In this document: one piece after another, positions 34,461-43,474 of the stretch
How positions within the stretch are numbered: the first letter of the stretch is position 1
Layout of the letters: each line of letters begins with the position of its first letter
Source of the DNA: Oxalobacteraceae bacterium OTU3CAMAD1
Lineage (GTDB): Bacteria > Pseudomonadota > Gammaproteobacteria > Burkholderiales > Burkholderiaceae_D
Length of the DNA: 64,000 bases
Reading direction: 5' to 3'
Assembly: GCA_024123915.1 (NCBI GenBank)
Contig: CP099650.1
Coordinates: 6,696,001 to 6,760,000 of the forward strand
Translations under genes and position numbers: made by a program
The notes under the pieces: generated by a model
The model's input: the letters and a program-made list of their open reading frames with translations, nothing else
What the model was told of the DNA's origin: nothing
Database searches by the model: none

Positions 34461-35047
34461 AACAACAGTTGTTTGATATCGTGGACGATCGGCGCCGGAC
34501 CCTGGTTATGGCGCACCAGCAGGCGCACCTTGCCGTTGCGGTCGAAGATATAGCTGGCGGCCGTGTGGTCGATCGAATAGCTGCCCGGCGTCTTGCCCTC
34601 CACCTTGGAATAGAACACCTTGAATTCCTTGGCGGTGGCGGCGGTCTGCTCGGGCGTGCCGTACAGGCCGACGAAGCGCTTGTCGAACGCCGGCACGTAC
34701 TCCGACAACAACTCTTTCGTATCGCGCTCGGGATCGACGGTGACGAACAACACCTGCACCTGCCCGGCCTGCGGGCCCAGCTCCTTCATCACGGCCGACA
34801 TCTCCGCCATCGTGGTCGGGCACACGTCCGGGCACTGGGTGAAGCCGAAGAACATCACCACCACCTTGCCCTTGTAGTCGGCCAGGGTGCGCGGCTTGCC
34901 GGTGTGGTCGGTCAGCGCGAAGTCGCGCGCGAAGGCGGCGCCGGTGATGTCGACGCTTTTGAACGTCGGCGCCGGCGCGGTTTTCTCGCCGCAGCCGGCC
35001 AACATCATGGAGACGGCCAGCAGGCCCAGGGCGAGGATTTTTTTCAT
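34457..35047 (-). CDS. SCO1/SenC-family copper chaperone lipoprotein for cytochrome oxidase
   Basis: A 196-residue thioredoxin-fold lipoprotein. The lipobox LAGC places the lipidated Cys at 19. The copper site is C72-x3-C76 in QCPDVCPT with H161 in SIDHTA. It delivers copper to the CuA centre of subunit II in the periplasm. The ATG overlaps the stop of ctaB by four bases. A longer in-frame reading through ctaB was rejected. It is embedded in the oxidase assembly operon, fully consistent with the role. Confidence 0.92.
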   Translation of the reverse strand: MKKILALGLLAVSMMLAGCGEKTAPAPTFKSVDITGAAFARDFALTDHTGKPRTLADYKGKVVVMFFGFTQCPDVCPTTMAEMSAVMKELGPQAGQVQVLFVTVDPERDTKELLSEYVPAFDKRFVGLYGTPEQTAATAKEFKVFYSKVEGKTPGSYSIDHTAASYIFDRNGKVRLLVRHNQGPAPIVHDIKQLLL

Positions 35048-35937
35048 AGTTTGATGTAGTGGTCCACCAGCAGCGCCGCGAACAGCAGCGACAAATAGAT
35101 GATCGACCAGGTAAACGCCTTGCGGGCCACCAGGTCGGTGTAGTGACGGTAGATTTTCCACGCGTGGTGCAGGAACACGGCGTTGAGGATGACGGCCGAC
35201 ACCAGGTAAATCAGCCCGCTCATGTGCACCGCGAACGGCAGCAAGGTAGTGGCGGCCAGCGCGATCGAATACAGCCAGACGTGGAACTGCGTGAACTGCA
35301 TGCCGTGCGTGACCGGCAGCATCGGCAGCCCGGATTTGGCGTAGTCGTCGCGGCGGTACAGCGCCAGCGCCCAGAAATGCGGCGGCGTCCAGACGAAGAT
35401 GATCAGCACCAGCAGCCACGCTTCCATCGGCACCTCGTTGGCGATGGCGGCCCAGCCCAGCGCCGGCGGCATCGCGCCCGACAGCCCGCCGATGACGATG
35501 TTCTGCGGCGTCGACGGCTTCAAAATCATCGTGTAGATGATGGCGTAGCCGATGAAGGTGACAAAGGTCAGCCACATCGTCAACGGATTGACCATGGTGT
35601 ACAGAATCCACATGCCGGCGCCGCCGATCACCGTGGCGAACACCACCGTCTGCATGACGGTGATGTCGCCCAGCGCCATCGGACGGCGCGCGGTGCGGGC
35701 CATGCGGGCGTCGATCTCGCGCTCGGCCAGGCAGTTGACGGCGAAGGCGGCGCCCGTCAGCAGCCAGATGCCGATGGTGGCCGCGACCACCACGCGCCAG
35801 TCCGGCAGTCCCTCGGTGGCGAGAAACATGCCGATGACGGCGCAAAACACCGCCATCTGGGTGACGCGCGGCTTGGTCAGCGCCCAATATTGCGAGGCGC
35901 GGCTGGGTGGTTTGGAAATGGCGGTGTGAGTGGTCAT
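35044..35937 (-). CDS. ctaB: Protoheme IX farnesyltransferase (heme O synthase)
   Basis: A 297-residue UbiA-superfamily prenyltransferase with about nine helices. The first Asp-rich motif is N68-x3-E72-x3-D76 ([14 protein letters not shown]), followed by TARRPMALG, and the second loop is [16 protein letters not shown]. It farnesylates heme B to heme O in the membrane, feeding ctaA. It follows ctaA by 9 bases and overlaps the SCO gene by four. The CyoE name is also used for this family. Confidence 0.92.
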   Translation of the reverse strand: MTTHTAISKPPSRASQYWALTKPRVTQMAVFCAVIGMFLATEGLPDWRVVVAATIGIWLLTGAAFAVNCLAEREIDARMARTARRPMALGDITVMQTVVFATVIGGAGMWILYTMVNPLTMWLTFVTFIGYAIIYTMILKPSTPQNIVIGGLSGAMPPALGWAAIANEVPMEAWLLVLIIFVWTPPHFWALALYRRDDYAKSGLPMLPVTHGMQFTQFHVWLYSIALAATTLLPFAVHMSGLIYLVSAVILNAVFLHHAWKIYRHYTDLVARKAFTWSIIYLSLLFAALLVDHYIKL

Positions 35938-35946
35938 CAGGTGTGC

Positions 35947-37110
35947 TTATCGTTGCCTGACCGGCAAGATCTGCGGAAAAGCCGAGCCTGAAGCTGCTTT
36001 TTTGGCAAGATCGTACTGGTACTTAGCCTTGTAGTTTAACATGGTAAGCAGCAGGACCAGCATGGCCGCCCCGGCGTTATGCAGCACGGCGATGGTCAAC
36101 GGGAAGCTCAGGTAAATGGTGGCCACGCCGCTGGCGATCTGCACCGCCAGCATGATGGCCATGCCGCGCGCCGTCTTGTGCAGCGCCGGGTGGTCCCACG
36201 CGCGCCAGGCCGTGTAGCCGGCCACCAGCGCGACGATGAAGCCCATGTTGCGGTGCACCCAATGGATCGCGGTCAGCGCCGAGAACGGCAGATAGTGGCC
36301 GGCGGCGGTCTTGCCCAGCTCGCGCCACAGGGTGAAGCCGTGCTCGAAGTCCATCTCCGGCACCAGCTTGCCGCCGCACAGCGGGAAATCGGTGCAGGCC
36401 AGGGTCGCGTAGTTGGTGCTGACCCAGCCGCCCAGCGCGATCTGCACCAGCAGGATCAGCGCCGAGACGGCGGCCAGCGCGCGGATGTTGCGCATCGCCG
36501 GCGGCGACGCCGTCACCGTGCGCACCGGCGAGATCAGCTGGTTCTGGCGGCCGCCGTACCACACCAGCAGCGCCAGCAGCCCCATGCCCAGCAGTAGGTG
36601 GATGGTGACGATCACCGGTTGCAGCTTCAACGTGACGGTCCAGGCGCCGAATGCGCCCTGCAGGCAGACGAAGAAAAACAGGAAGGTCGGCATGGCCGGC
36701 GCGTACTCGATGCGGGTGCGCTTGGATTTAATCCAGCGGTACCACGCCTGCGACATCATCGCCACGATCAGCACGCCGATCGCCATCGCCAGGTAGCGGT
36801 GGATCATTTCGATCCAAGCCTTGACCACGGTGACCGGGCCGGTCGGGCGCAGGGTTTCCTCGGCAACGATCTGGGCGTGCGCCAGGAAGGGGTTGGCGGC
36901 GCCGTAGCAACCCGGCCAGTCCGGACAGCCCAGGCCGGAATCGGTCAGGCGGGTGAAGGCGCCGAACACGATCAGGTCGAACGTCAGGAACACGCTGACC
37001 CACACCAGCTTGCGGTACTTGCTGGCGTCGGACGAGGTGTAGACCAGCGACAGCGGCAGCAGCGCGACCAGCAACGCCGTGACCGCCATTTGGATCAGGG
37101 TCATGTGCAT
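35947..37110 (-). CDS. ctaA: Heme A synthase (COX15/CtaA family)
   Basis: A 387-residue eight-helix protein. Conserved segments include GAFTRLTDSGLGCPDWPGCYG, the histidine in EMIHRYLA, HLLLGMGLLAL, and AIHWVHRNMGF, giving the four heme-binding histidines of the family. It converts the methyl group of heme O to formyl, forming heme A for subunit I. It lies 5 bases after the unknown assembly gene and 9 bases before ctaB. The C-terminal tail is Lys/Ala-rich and variable. Confidence 0.92.
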   Translation of the reverse strand: MHMTLIQMAVTALLVALLPLSLVYTSSDASKYRKLVWVSVFLTFDLIVFGAFTRLTDSGLGCPDWPGCYGAANPFLAHAQIVAEETLRPTGPVTVVKAWIEMIHRYLAMAIGVLIVAMMSQAWYRWIKSKRTRIEYAPAMPTFLFFFVCLQGAFGAWTVTLKLQPVIVTIHLLLGMGLLALLVWYGGRQNQLISPVRTVTASPPAMRNIRALAAVSALILLVQIALGGWVSTNYATLACTDFPLCGGKLVPEMDFEHGFTLWRELGKTAAGHYLPFSALTAIHWVHRNMGFIVALVAGYTAWRAWDHPALHKTARGMAIMLAVQIASGVATIYLSFPLTIAVLHNAGAAMLVLLLTMLNYKAKYQYDLAKKAASGSAFPQILPVRQR

Positions 37111-37115
37111 GATGG

Positions 37116-37742
37116 CTATCCGATCGCGGAGGCTTTAAGCAGCTTGGCGAGATCCTTGTGGACCTTGCGCACTTTCTCGGTGTCGCTGGAAACGGCGCCT
37201 TTCGGGAAGCGCATCATCAGGTTGCCCAACGGGTCGATCAGGTAGACGTGGTCGGAGACCTTGTCGGCCGGCGCCGCTTTATCCAGCGGCAGCCACTTGT
37301 CGACCACGGCGGCGGGCGCGCGCAGCATGCGGGTGCCGTCGTTGACGCGCATCAGCACCGTATCGAGCGGCTCGCTGTCGGTGATCATCCACACGCGCTC
37401 GACGCGCTCCATGGCCTTGCCCTGCATGGTGCGCAGCTGGCGCATCGCGAACAGCTGGTCCTGGCATTCCTGCAGACACTCGGACGGGCCGACCTTGAGC
37501 ATGATCCACTTGCCCTTGTAATCGTCCAGCGTGGCCGGCTTGCCGTCCAGCGTGGTGCTGGCCATCGGCGGGATCGGATACAGGCGCGGATCGATCAAGG
37601 TGCCGTAGTTGGTCACGCCGCCCTGGGGCTTGACCACGTAATACATGAAATACGAAGCGATCAGCGGCGCGGCGCACACGGCCAGCACGGCCATCAGCTT
37701 CCAGCGGCCACGGGAGGTTTGATTATTTGGCGGGTTTTGCAC
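37116..37742 (-). CDS. Membrane-anchored SCO/thioredoxin-like protein of the oxidase operon
   Basis: A 208-residue protein with one N-terminal membrane helix (about 15-36, LMAVLAVCAAPLIASYFMYYV) and a periplasmic domain with thioredoxin-like layout: DDYKGKWIMLKVGPSECLQE carries C-x3-C in place of the SCO motif, then a DHVYLIDPLGN strand. It is a regular but poorly characterised member of betaproteobacterial cox operons. It overlaps SURF1 by 20 bases and precedes ctaA by 5 bases. A redox or copper role in assembly is likely but unproven. Confidence 0.75.
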   Translation of the reverse strand: MQNPPNNQTSRGRWKLMAVLAVCAAPLIASYFMYYVVKPQGGVTNYGTLIDPRLYPIPPMASTTLDGKPATLDDYKGKWIMLKVGPSECLQECQDQLFAMRQLRTMQGKAMERVERVWMITDSEPLDTVLMRVNDGTRMLRAPAAVVDKWLPLDKAAPADKVSDHVYLIDPLGNLMMRFPKGAVSSDTEKVRKVHKDLAKLLKASAIG

Positions 37743-38457
37743 GTCTGAATCCGTTCACAACAAAGAAGACAACGGCCATCGCCGCCAGCGCGTACCACTG
37801 GAAGGCATAGCCCTGATGTTTTTCGACGCTCATCGCCGGCAGCGCCCAATCGCGCGCCATGCGGGTGTCGTCGCCGCCCGGCTTGGCCGGCGCGGTCTGC
37901 TGCAGCACGAACGGCTGCATCGTCAAGCCGCTCTGCTCGGCCACCTGCAACGGGCCGGCGTTCTGCACGATCGCGTTCGGCGCCAGCGGCGGCGCCGTAC
38001 CCAACTGCATCACGCGATCCGGGTGCAAGCGCGCCACGCCTTCCAGCGTGACCTCGCCCGTGGGAGTTGTGTAGGCCGGCAGCTTGTCGTGCTGCGCCGA
38101 ATCGCGCGGCAGCCAGCCGCGCTGGACCAGCACATGCATGCCCGACCCGGCGATTTTAAACGGCATCAGCACGTAAAAGCCGGAGCGGCCCTGGTAGGGG
38201 CGGTTATCCAGATACAGCGGCCAGTCGGCGACGAATTGGCCGGTCGCGGTCACGCGGCGGAATTCGACGGCGCCGGCGTCGAGCGCCTTTCCGTCGAGCA
38301 CCAGCGGCCCGGCCAAGTTACCTTGAGCAAGTTTATCCTGTGCGGAGATTTTTTGCGCGGCGCGGCGTTCCTGCCAGTTCCCTGCCTGAATGCCGAGCGT
38401 CACCAGCAGCGCGGTCGCCGCGAACGGGATCAATTTAAAGCGGAAGCGAATAGGCAT
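37723..38457 (-). CDS. SURF1-family cytochrome oxidase biogenesis protein
   Basis: A 244-residue protein with the SURF1 layout: N-terminal helix (about 10-26, IPFAATALLVTLGIQAG) followed by NWQERRA, a periplasmic domain with RRVTATGQFV, NRPYQGRSGFYVLMP and VLVQRGWLPRD, and a C-terminal helix (WYALAAMAVVFFVVNGF). SURF1 helps insert heme A into subunit I. It is followed with a 20-base overlap by the SCO-like gene. The upstream gene, in the opposite direction, is the DUF2909 gene, 39 bases away. Confidence 0.9.
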   Translation of the reverse strand: MPIRFRFKLIPFAATALLVTLGIQAGNWQERRAAQKISAQDKLAQGNLAGPLVLDGKALDAGAVEFRRVTATGQFVADWPLYLDNRPYQGRSGFYVLMPFKIAGSGMHVLVQRGWLPRDSAQHDKLPAYTTPTGEVTLEGVARLHPDRVMQLGTAPPLAPNAIVQNAGPLQVAEQSGLTMQPFVLQQTAPAKPGGDDTRMARDWALPAMSVEKHQGYAFQWYALAAMAVVFFVVNGFRRAKPAK

Positions 38458-38496
38458 TACAATGGAGTCTCAATCATTTCACCGCCCGGTCCTGTC

Positions 38497-38700
38497 ATGA
38501 AAATTGCTGTCGCCATCGCGTTCATCCTGATACTGGGCAGCCTGGGATCGGCCTTCTTCTTCCTGATGCGCGACAAGGGCAAAAACAACAACACCGTCAA
38601 CGCGCTCGCGCTGCGGGTGGGCCTGTCGATCGCCCTGTTCCTGCTGATACTGCTCGCCTACAAGCTCGGCTACATCCAACCCACCGGCATCCGTACCTGA
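38497..38700 (+). CDS. Twin-transmembrane protein (DUF2909-like), opposed to the cox operon
   Basis: A 67-residue protein of two membrane helices (MKIAVAIAFILILGSLGSAF and GLSIALFLLILLAYKLGYI) joined by a KGKNNN loop. It matches the DUF2909 twin-helix family found beside cox genes in beta- and gammaproteobacteria. It is encoded on the opposite strand between SURF1 and coxC. Its transcript would run into coxC's 3' end but for a terminator at 38727. No ribosome site stands out. Function unknown; probable assembly accessory. Confidence 0.75.
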   Translation: MKIAVAIAFILILGSLGSAFFFLMRDKGKNNNTVNALALRVGLSIALFLLILLAYKLGYIQPTGIRT

Positions 38701-38726
38701 ACTCCCGGAATTGCACTTAAAAAAAT

Positions 38727-38761
38727 AGCCGCAGCGGGCGTTCCCGTCTGCGGCTTTTTTC
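38727..38761. terminator. Bidirectional intrinsic terminator between DUF2909 and coxC
   Basis: AGCCGCAG (38727-38734) pairs with CTGCGGCT (38748-38755), extended inside by CGGG/CCCG. It has an A-tract on the left and a run of T on the right. It can end both the rightward small gene and the leftward coxC transcript. Confidence 0.8.
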
Positions 38762-38800
38762 GCCGCGACGAACCCGTCGCGGCATTATAACGCTGCGCCC

Positions 38801-39691
38801 TTACAGCCAGTACACGACAACGTACAAACCGAGCCAGACCACGTCGACAAAGTGCCAGTACCAGGCCGCGCCTTCGAACGCGAAGTGGTTGTCCGGCGTG
38901 AAGTGTCCTTTTAGTACGCGGTACAGCACCACCGACAGCATGATCGCGCCCATCGTGACGTGGAAGCCGTGGAAGCCGGTCAGCATGAAGAAGGTCGAGC
39001 CGTAGATGCCCGAGGTCAGCTTGAGGTTCAGTTCCGAGTACGCGTGCATGTATTCGTAGGCCTGGAAGCCCATGAAGATGGCGCCCAGCAGCACCGTGGC
39101 GAACAGCCAGATCGCGGTCTGCGCGCGGTGGCCGGCGCGCAGCGCGTGGTGCGAAATCGTCAACGTCAGGCCCGAGGTCAGCAGCAGCGCGGTGTTGATC
39201 GTCGGAATCGGGAACGGGCCCATCGTGCGGAAGGTTTCCACCGTGCCGGCCGGGCCGGTGTTGCCCCAGTGCGCGGCGAAGTCGGGCCAGATGAACTTGT
39301 GGTCGAGGTCGCCCAGCCACGGCATCGTGATCGTGCGCGCGTAAAACAGCGCGCCGAAGAAGGCGGCGAAGAACATCACCTCCGAGAAGATGAACCAGCC
39401 CATCGACCAGCGGTACGAGTAATCGATGCGCTGGCTGTACTGCCCCGCTTCGGATTCCTTGATGGCGTCGCCGAACCAGAAATACAGCACGGTGATGATC
39501 GCGGCCAAGCCGATAAAGTTGACCGGCATGCCCCAGGACGCGTCGTTCACCCAGCCGGAGGCGCCGACCATCGTGACGAGCAGCGAAATACCGGCGAACA
39601 GCGGCCATCTGGACGGACCCGGCACAAAGTAGTACGGCGCCGTGGCGTTGTGTGATCCGACCTGTGAACCGACATGTGAACTCATCTTCAT
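38801..39691 (-). CDS. coxC: Cytochrome c oxidase subunit III
   Basis: A 296-residue seven-helix subunit III. Signatures include PYYFVPGPSRWPLF, RWSMGWFIFSEVMFFAAFFG with the conserved Glu, GFQAYEYMHAY, TGFHGFHVTMGAI and WYWHFVDVVWLGLYVVVYW. It stabilises the catalytic core and proton uptake. It follows DUF2970 by 32 bases. A terminator just beyond its 3' end separates it from the downstream assembly genes, which suggests either read-through or a second promoter for SURF1 onward. Confidence 0.94.
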   Translation of the reverse strand: MKMSSHVGSQVGSHNATAPYYFVPGPSRWPLFAGISLLVTMVGASGWVNDASWGMPVNFIGLAAIITVLYFWFGDAIKESEAGQYSQRIDYSYRWSMGWFIFSEVMFFAAFFGALFYARTITMPWLGDLDHKFIWPDFAAHWGNTGPAGTVETFRTMGPFPIPTINTALLLTSGLTLTISHHALRAGHRAQTAIWLFATVLLGAIFMGFQAYEYMHAYSELNLKLTSGIYGSTFFMLTGFHGFHVTMGAIMLSVVLYRVLKGHFTPDNHFAFEGAAWYWHFVDVVWLGLYVVVYWL

Positions 39692-39723
39692 CTCCCTAAA
39701 TCATTTATTCGAGGATGCTACTT

Positions 39724-39930
39724 TTATTGTGCCACTACTAATTTGACTACCGTGATCAGCAAGCCGATGAAAACGGCCACGCCGATCAGGGCGGCGATAA
39801 CGATGTGCAACGGATTCAGCTTGGCCGAATCGGTATCGAAATCGCTCTTCCTGCGCAAGCCGAAAAACGACCAGAACACCGCCCGCAACGAGTACAGGAA
39901 CGACGCCTTTTCCTTGTTATCGGACGGCAT
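39724..39930 (-). CDS. DUF2970 single-helix protein
   Basis: A 68-residue protein with a basic soluble half (SLRAVFWSFFGLRRKSDF) and one C-terminal helix (IVIAALIGVAVFIGLLITVV). It is the DUF2970 protein typical of betaproteobacterial cox operons. It overlaps the end of ctaG by 14 bases. No function has been established; location implies oxidase assembly or stability. Confidence 0.82.
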   Translation of the reverse strand: MPSDNKEKASFLYSLRAVFWSFFGLRRKSDFDTDSAKLNPLHIVIAALIGVAVFIGLLITVVKLVVAQ

Positions 39931-40513
39931 TGTTAGCGCCCTCGCTCACCGCGGCGGTCTTGGTCGCGGTTTTGTCCATGCCGCCCACCTCGAAGAAGGT
40001 GTACGACAAGGTGATCGTCTTCACATCCTTCGGCAGCGCCGGGTCGATGAAGAACACCACCGGCATCTGCCGCGCCTCGTTCGGCTTCAGTGCCTGCTGC
40101 TTGAAGCAAAAACATTCGACCTTTTTAAAGTGCTGCATCGCGTTTTGCGGCGCGTAGCTTGGAATCGCCTGCGCCGCGACATCGCGGTTTTGCGTATTGA
40201 CCACTTCATACGTCACCGTCGCCAGCTCGCCCGGGTGCACCGTCATGTTCGTCACCGTCGGGCGAAAGCGGTACGGCCCCTGCGCGTTGGCGTCGAATTC
40301 GATGACGACGTTGCGGGTCTTGTCGACCTGCGTGTTCTTGTCGAACTCGACCGTGCCGTCCTTCTGCGTCAGCACGTTCAGCCCCAGCGCTTCGCAGATC
40401 TGGCGGTAGAACGGATTGAGCGCGTAGGCAAAACCGAACATCACCACCGCGATGACGATCAGCTTGCCCAACAAGGTGCGATTCAATCCGCTGGTTTCGT
40501 TGTCCCGGCTCAC
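39917..40513 (-). CDS. ctaG: Cytochrome c oxidase assembly protein CtaG/Cox11
   Basis: A 198-residue periplasmic copper chaperone with one N-terminal helix (residues 15-33) and an Ig-like domain. The copper motif is C134-x-C136 (ECFCFKQQ), and C40 follows the helix (FYRQIC). It inserts CuB into subunit I. The start is GTG with AAGGGA upstream; no ATG is in frame. It follows a 35-residue oxidase ORF by 16 bases and overlaps DUF2970. Confidence 0.92.
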   Translation of the reverse strand: MSRDNETSGLNRTLLGKLIVIAVVMFGFAYALNPFYRQICEALGLNVLTQKDGTVEFDKNTQVDKTRNVVIEFDANAQGPYRFRPTVTNMTVHPGELATVTYEVVNTQNRDVAAQAIPSYAPQNAMQHFKKVECFCFKQQALKPNEARQMPVVFFIDPALPKDVKTITLSYTFFEVGGMDKTATKTAAVSEGANNAVR

Positions 40514-40529
40514 GTCATCCCTTCACGGC

Positions 40530-40637
40530 TTAGCTCAACCACATCCGCTTGACGAACACGGACAGGAAAAAGAACAGCGCCAGCCCGGCCAATATCCAGG
40601 CGGTGCGCGCATTGTTCGGCTTCTTTTGCTCTGTCAT
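40530..40637 (-). CDS. Cytochrome oxidase small assembly protein (35 residues)
   Basis: A very short gene between coxA and ctaG. It encodes MTEQKKPNNARTAWILAGLA followed by LFFFLSVFVKRMWLS, a basic N-terminus and one membrane helix. The size, position and sequence fit the small assembly protein described in proteobacterial cox operons. It starts 14 bases after the coxA stop and ends 16 bases before ctaG. It would be missed by gene callers with length cut-offs. Confidence 0.75.
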   Translation of the reverse strand: MTEQKKPNNARTAWILAGLALFFFLSVFVKRMWLS

Positions 40638-40651
40638 GATATCCAACCGCG

Positions 40652-42241
40652 TTACTTGAACTGCGGTGGGGTTTCAAAGGTGTGGAACGGCGCCGGCGAC
40701 GGCACGGTCCACTCCAGCCCTTCGGCGCCATCCCATGGCTTCGCTTCGGCTTTCTTGCCGCCGCGAATGGTCGGGATGATCACGCCGAACAGGAAGAACA
40801 CCTGCGACAGCCCGAAACCGAAGGCGCCGATGGTGGCGATCATGTTGTAGTCGGTGAACTGCGCCGAGTAGTCGACATAGCGGCGCGGCATGCCGGCCAG
40901 CCCCAGGAAGTGCATCGGGAAGAAGGTGATGTTGAACGTGATCAGCGACAGCCAGAAGTGCGCCTTGCCCATCGTTTCGTTGTACATGTGGCCGGTCCAC
41001 TTCGGCGACCAGTAGTAGAAGCCGGCGAACAGCGCGAACAGCGAGCCGGCCACCAGCACGTAGTGGAAGTGCGCCACCACGTAGTAGGTGTCCTGCAGCT
41101 GGATGTCGATCGGGGTCACCGCCAGGATCAGGCCGGTGAAGCCGCCGATGGTGAACACGAAGATGAAGCCGACCGCGAACAGCATCGGGGTCTCGAAGGT
41201 CATCGAGCCCTTCCACATCGTGGCGATCCAGTTGAAGACCTTCACGCCGGTCGGCACCGCGATCAGCATCGTCGCGTACATGAAGAACAGCTGCGACGTC
41301 ACCGGCATGCCGGTGGTGAACATGTGGTGGGCCCAGACGATGAACGACAGGATCGCGATCGACGCGGTGGCGTACACCATCGACGCGTAGCCGAACAGCT
41401 GCTTGCGGGCGAACGCCGGCAGGATCTGCGAGACGATGCCGAACGCCGGCAAAATCATGATGTACACCTCGGGGTGGCCGAAGAACCAGAAGATGTGCTG
41501 GTACATGACCGGGTCGCCGCCGGCGGCCGCGTTGAAGAAGGTGGTGCCGAAGTGGCGGTCGGTCAGGGTCATGGTGATGGCGCCGGCCAGAACCGGCATC
41601 ACGGCGATCAGCAGGTAGGCGGTGATCAGCCAGGTCCAGCAGAACATCGGCATTTTCATCAGGGTCATGCCGGGCGCGCGCATGTTGAGGATGGTGACGA
41701 TGATGTTGATCGAGCCCATGATCGACGACGCGCCCATCAAGTGCATCGCGAAGATGGCCATGTCCATGCCCGGGCCCATCTGGGTCGACAGCGGCGCGTA
41801 CAGGGTCCAGCCGGCGGCGGTGGCGCCGCCGGGGACCAGGAACGAGGTCGCCAGCAGCAGCGCGGCCGGCGGCAGCAGCCAGAACGAGAAGTTGTTCATG
41901 CGCGCGAACGCCATGTCCGAGGCGCCGATCTGCAGCGGGATCATCCAGTTGGCGAAGCCGACGAAGGCCGGCATGATGGCGCCGAACACCATCACCAGGC
42001 CGTGCATCGTGGTCAGCTGGTTGAAGAATTCAGGCTGGAAGAATTGCAGGCCGGGCTTGAACAGCTCGCTGCGTATCATCAGCGCCAGTACGCCGCCCGA
42101 CAGCAGCATGACAAACGAGAACCACAGGTAGAGCGTGCCGATGTCTTTGTGGTTGGTGGCGAACAACCAGCGCGACAGCCCGTGCGGGTGGTCGTGAGCG
42201 TGATCGTGATCGTGTGCGTGATCCAAGGTGCTTGTGCTCAT
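40652..42241 (-). CDS. coxA: Cytochrome c oxidase subunit I
   Basis: A 529-residue twelve-helix catalytic subunit. Heme a ligand H80 (TTMHG), CuB ligands H256, H305 and H306, the crosslinked Tyr260 (GHPEVY), and H391/H393 (VAHFHYV) for heme a3 and a are all present. It reduces O2 to water and pumps protons. An unusual N-terminal tail has seven His in alternation (residues 8-20, [13 protein letters not shown]), perhaps a metal-binding extension. It follows coxB by 15 bases. Confidence 0.96.
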   Translation of the reverse strand: MSTSTLDHAHDHDHAHDHPHGLSRWLFATNHKDIGTLYLWFSFVMLLSGGVLALMIRSELFKPGLQFFQPEFFNQLTTMHGLVMVFGAIMPAFVGFANWMIPLQIGASDMAFARMNNFSFWLLPPAALLLATSFLVPGGATAAGWTLYAPLSTQMGPGMDMAIFAMHLMGASSIMGSINIIVTILNMRAPGMTLMKMPMFCWTWLITAYLLIAVMPVLAGAITMTLTDRHFGTTFFNAAAGGDPVMYQHIFWFFGHPEVYIMILPAFGIVSQILPAFARKQLFGYASMVYATASIAILSFIVWAHHMFTTGMPVTSQLFFMYATMLIAVPTGVKVFNWIATMWKGSMTFETPMLFAVGFIFVFTIGGFTGLILAVTPIDIQLQDTYYVVAHFHYVLVAGSLFALFAGFYYWSPKWTGHMYNETMGKAHFWLSLITFNITFFPMHFLGLAGMPRRYVDYSAQFTDYNMIATIGAFGFGLSQVFFLFGVIIPTIRGGKKAEAKPWDGAEGLEWTVPSPAPFHTFETPPQFK

Positions 42242-42256
42242 TTGTAACGCTCCTGA

Positions 42257-43474
42257 TTACTTACGTGCAGCCATGACTTCGGCCGGTTGAACGATGTTTT
42301 CGGCGGCCTTGTTCGACCAGCTGTTACGGGTGTAGGTGATGACGGCGGCGATGTCGGTGTCCGACAATTGCTTCCACGCCGGCATCTCGGCCGGGTATTT
42401 GCCGCTCTTCTGGCCGTTCAACAGCACATGGATCTGATCGGCTTTCGGGCCGTTGACGATGGCCGAGCCGTCCAGCGGCGCGAAGGCGTTCGGCACGCCC
42501 TTGCCGGTGGCCTGGTGGCAGACCACGCAGTTGGCGGTGTAGACTTTTTCGCCACGGGTTTTCAGTTCGTCGATGGTCCAGGTCTTGGTCGGATCGTCGG
42601 CCAGCGCGGCCATTTCCTTTTTCTTGCCGTCGACCCAGGTCTTGTACTCGGCGTCGGTGACGACCTTGACCACGATTGGCATGAACGCGTGTTCCTTGCC
42701 GCACAGCTCGGAGCAATAGCCGCGGTAGGTGCCGGTGTGCTCGGCCTTGAACCAGGTGTCGCGCACGAAGCCGGGAATGGCGTCCTGCTTGACGCCGAAG
42801 GCCGGGATCGACCACGCGTGGATCACGTCATTGGCGGTGGTGACGATGCGGATCTTCTTGTTGACCGGCACGACGACTTCGTTGTCGACTTCCATCAGGT
42901 AGTTGTCGCCGCGCGCCTCGGTCGGCGCAAAGCCTGGCGCGCCCACTTGCGCGCGCGGGGTTTTCAGGTTCGACAGGAAGGAAATGCCTTCGCCGTCGCC
43001 CTTCAGGTAATCGTAGCCCCATTTCCACTGCATGCCGGTGGCCTTGATGGTGATGTCGGCGTTGGAGGTGTCCTTCATGCCGACGACAGTGCGGGTGGCG
43101 GGCAGCGCCATGCCGATGACGATCAGGAACGGCACCACCGTCCAGGCGATTTCAACGGCGGTCGATTCGTGGAAGGTGGCCGGCTTGTGGCCGAGCGACT
43201 TGCGGTGCTTGAAGATGGAATAGAACATCACGCCGAACACGGCGAAGAAGATGACCAGGCAGACCACCATCATCCAGGTGTGCAGGTCGTAGATTTGGGA
43301 AGCGATCTGGGTCGCGGGGGGCTGCAGATTCATCTGCCCGGGGACGGGTCCGCCGGTGCCGCCGGTCGCCGCGCCGTAGGTGCCTGCCGCCGTCTCCGCC
43401 GCCCACGCTGGGATACTGGCTGCCGTCATCGTCAGCCCGAGCATCAACGATTGAAGTCGCTTCGCATGTGTCAT
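42257..43474 (-). CDS. coxB: Cytochrome c oxidase subunit II with fused cytochrome c domain
   Basis: A 405-residue subunit II. The signal peptide ends near AWA (25), two helices follow (about 66-88 and 108-126), and the CuA site is H219, C254, E256, C258, H262 and M265 (CSELCGKEHAFM). A C-terminal cytochrome c domain carries C316-x2-C319-H320 and Met364, making this caa3-like. It accepts electrons from cytochrome c. The ATG at 43474 follows GGGGAA; a GTG 15 bases upstream lies before this site and was rejected. It is the first gene of the operon. Confidence 0.95.
   Translation of the reverse strand: MTHAKRLQSLMLGLTMTAASIPAWAAETAAGTYGAATGGTGGPVPGQMNLQPPATQIASQIYDLHTWMMVVCLVIFFAVFGVMFYSIFKHRKSLGHKPATFHESTAVEIAWTVVPFLIVIGMALPATRTVVGMKDTSNADITIKATGMQWKWGYDYLKGDGEGISFLSNLKTPRAQVGAPGFAPTEARGDNYLMEVDNEVVVPVNKKIRIVTTANDVIHAWSIPAFGVKQDAIPGFVRDTWFKAEHTGTYRGYCSELCGKEHAFMPIVVKVVTDAEYKTWVDGKKKEMAALADDPTKTWTIDELKTRGEKVYTANCVVCHQATGKGVPNAFAPLDGSAIVNGPKADQIHVLLNGQKSGKYPAEMPAWKQLSDTDIAAVITYTRNSWSNKAAENIVQPAEVMAARK

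Noticed and set aside
34457..35887. Fusion of the SCO protein to a long upstream region
   Set aside because: The upstream part is a shadow of ctaB; the lipoprotein signal starts at 35047.
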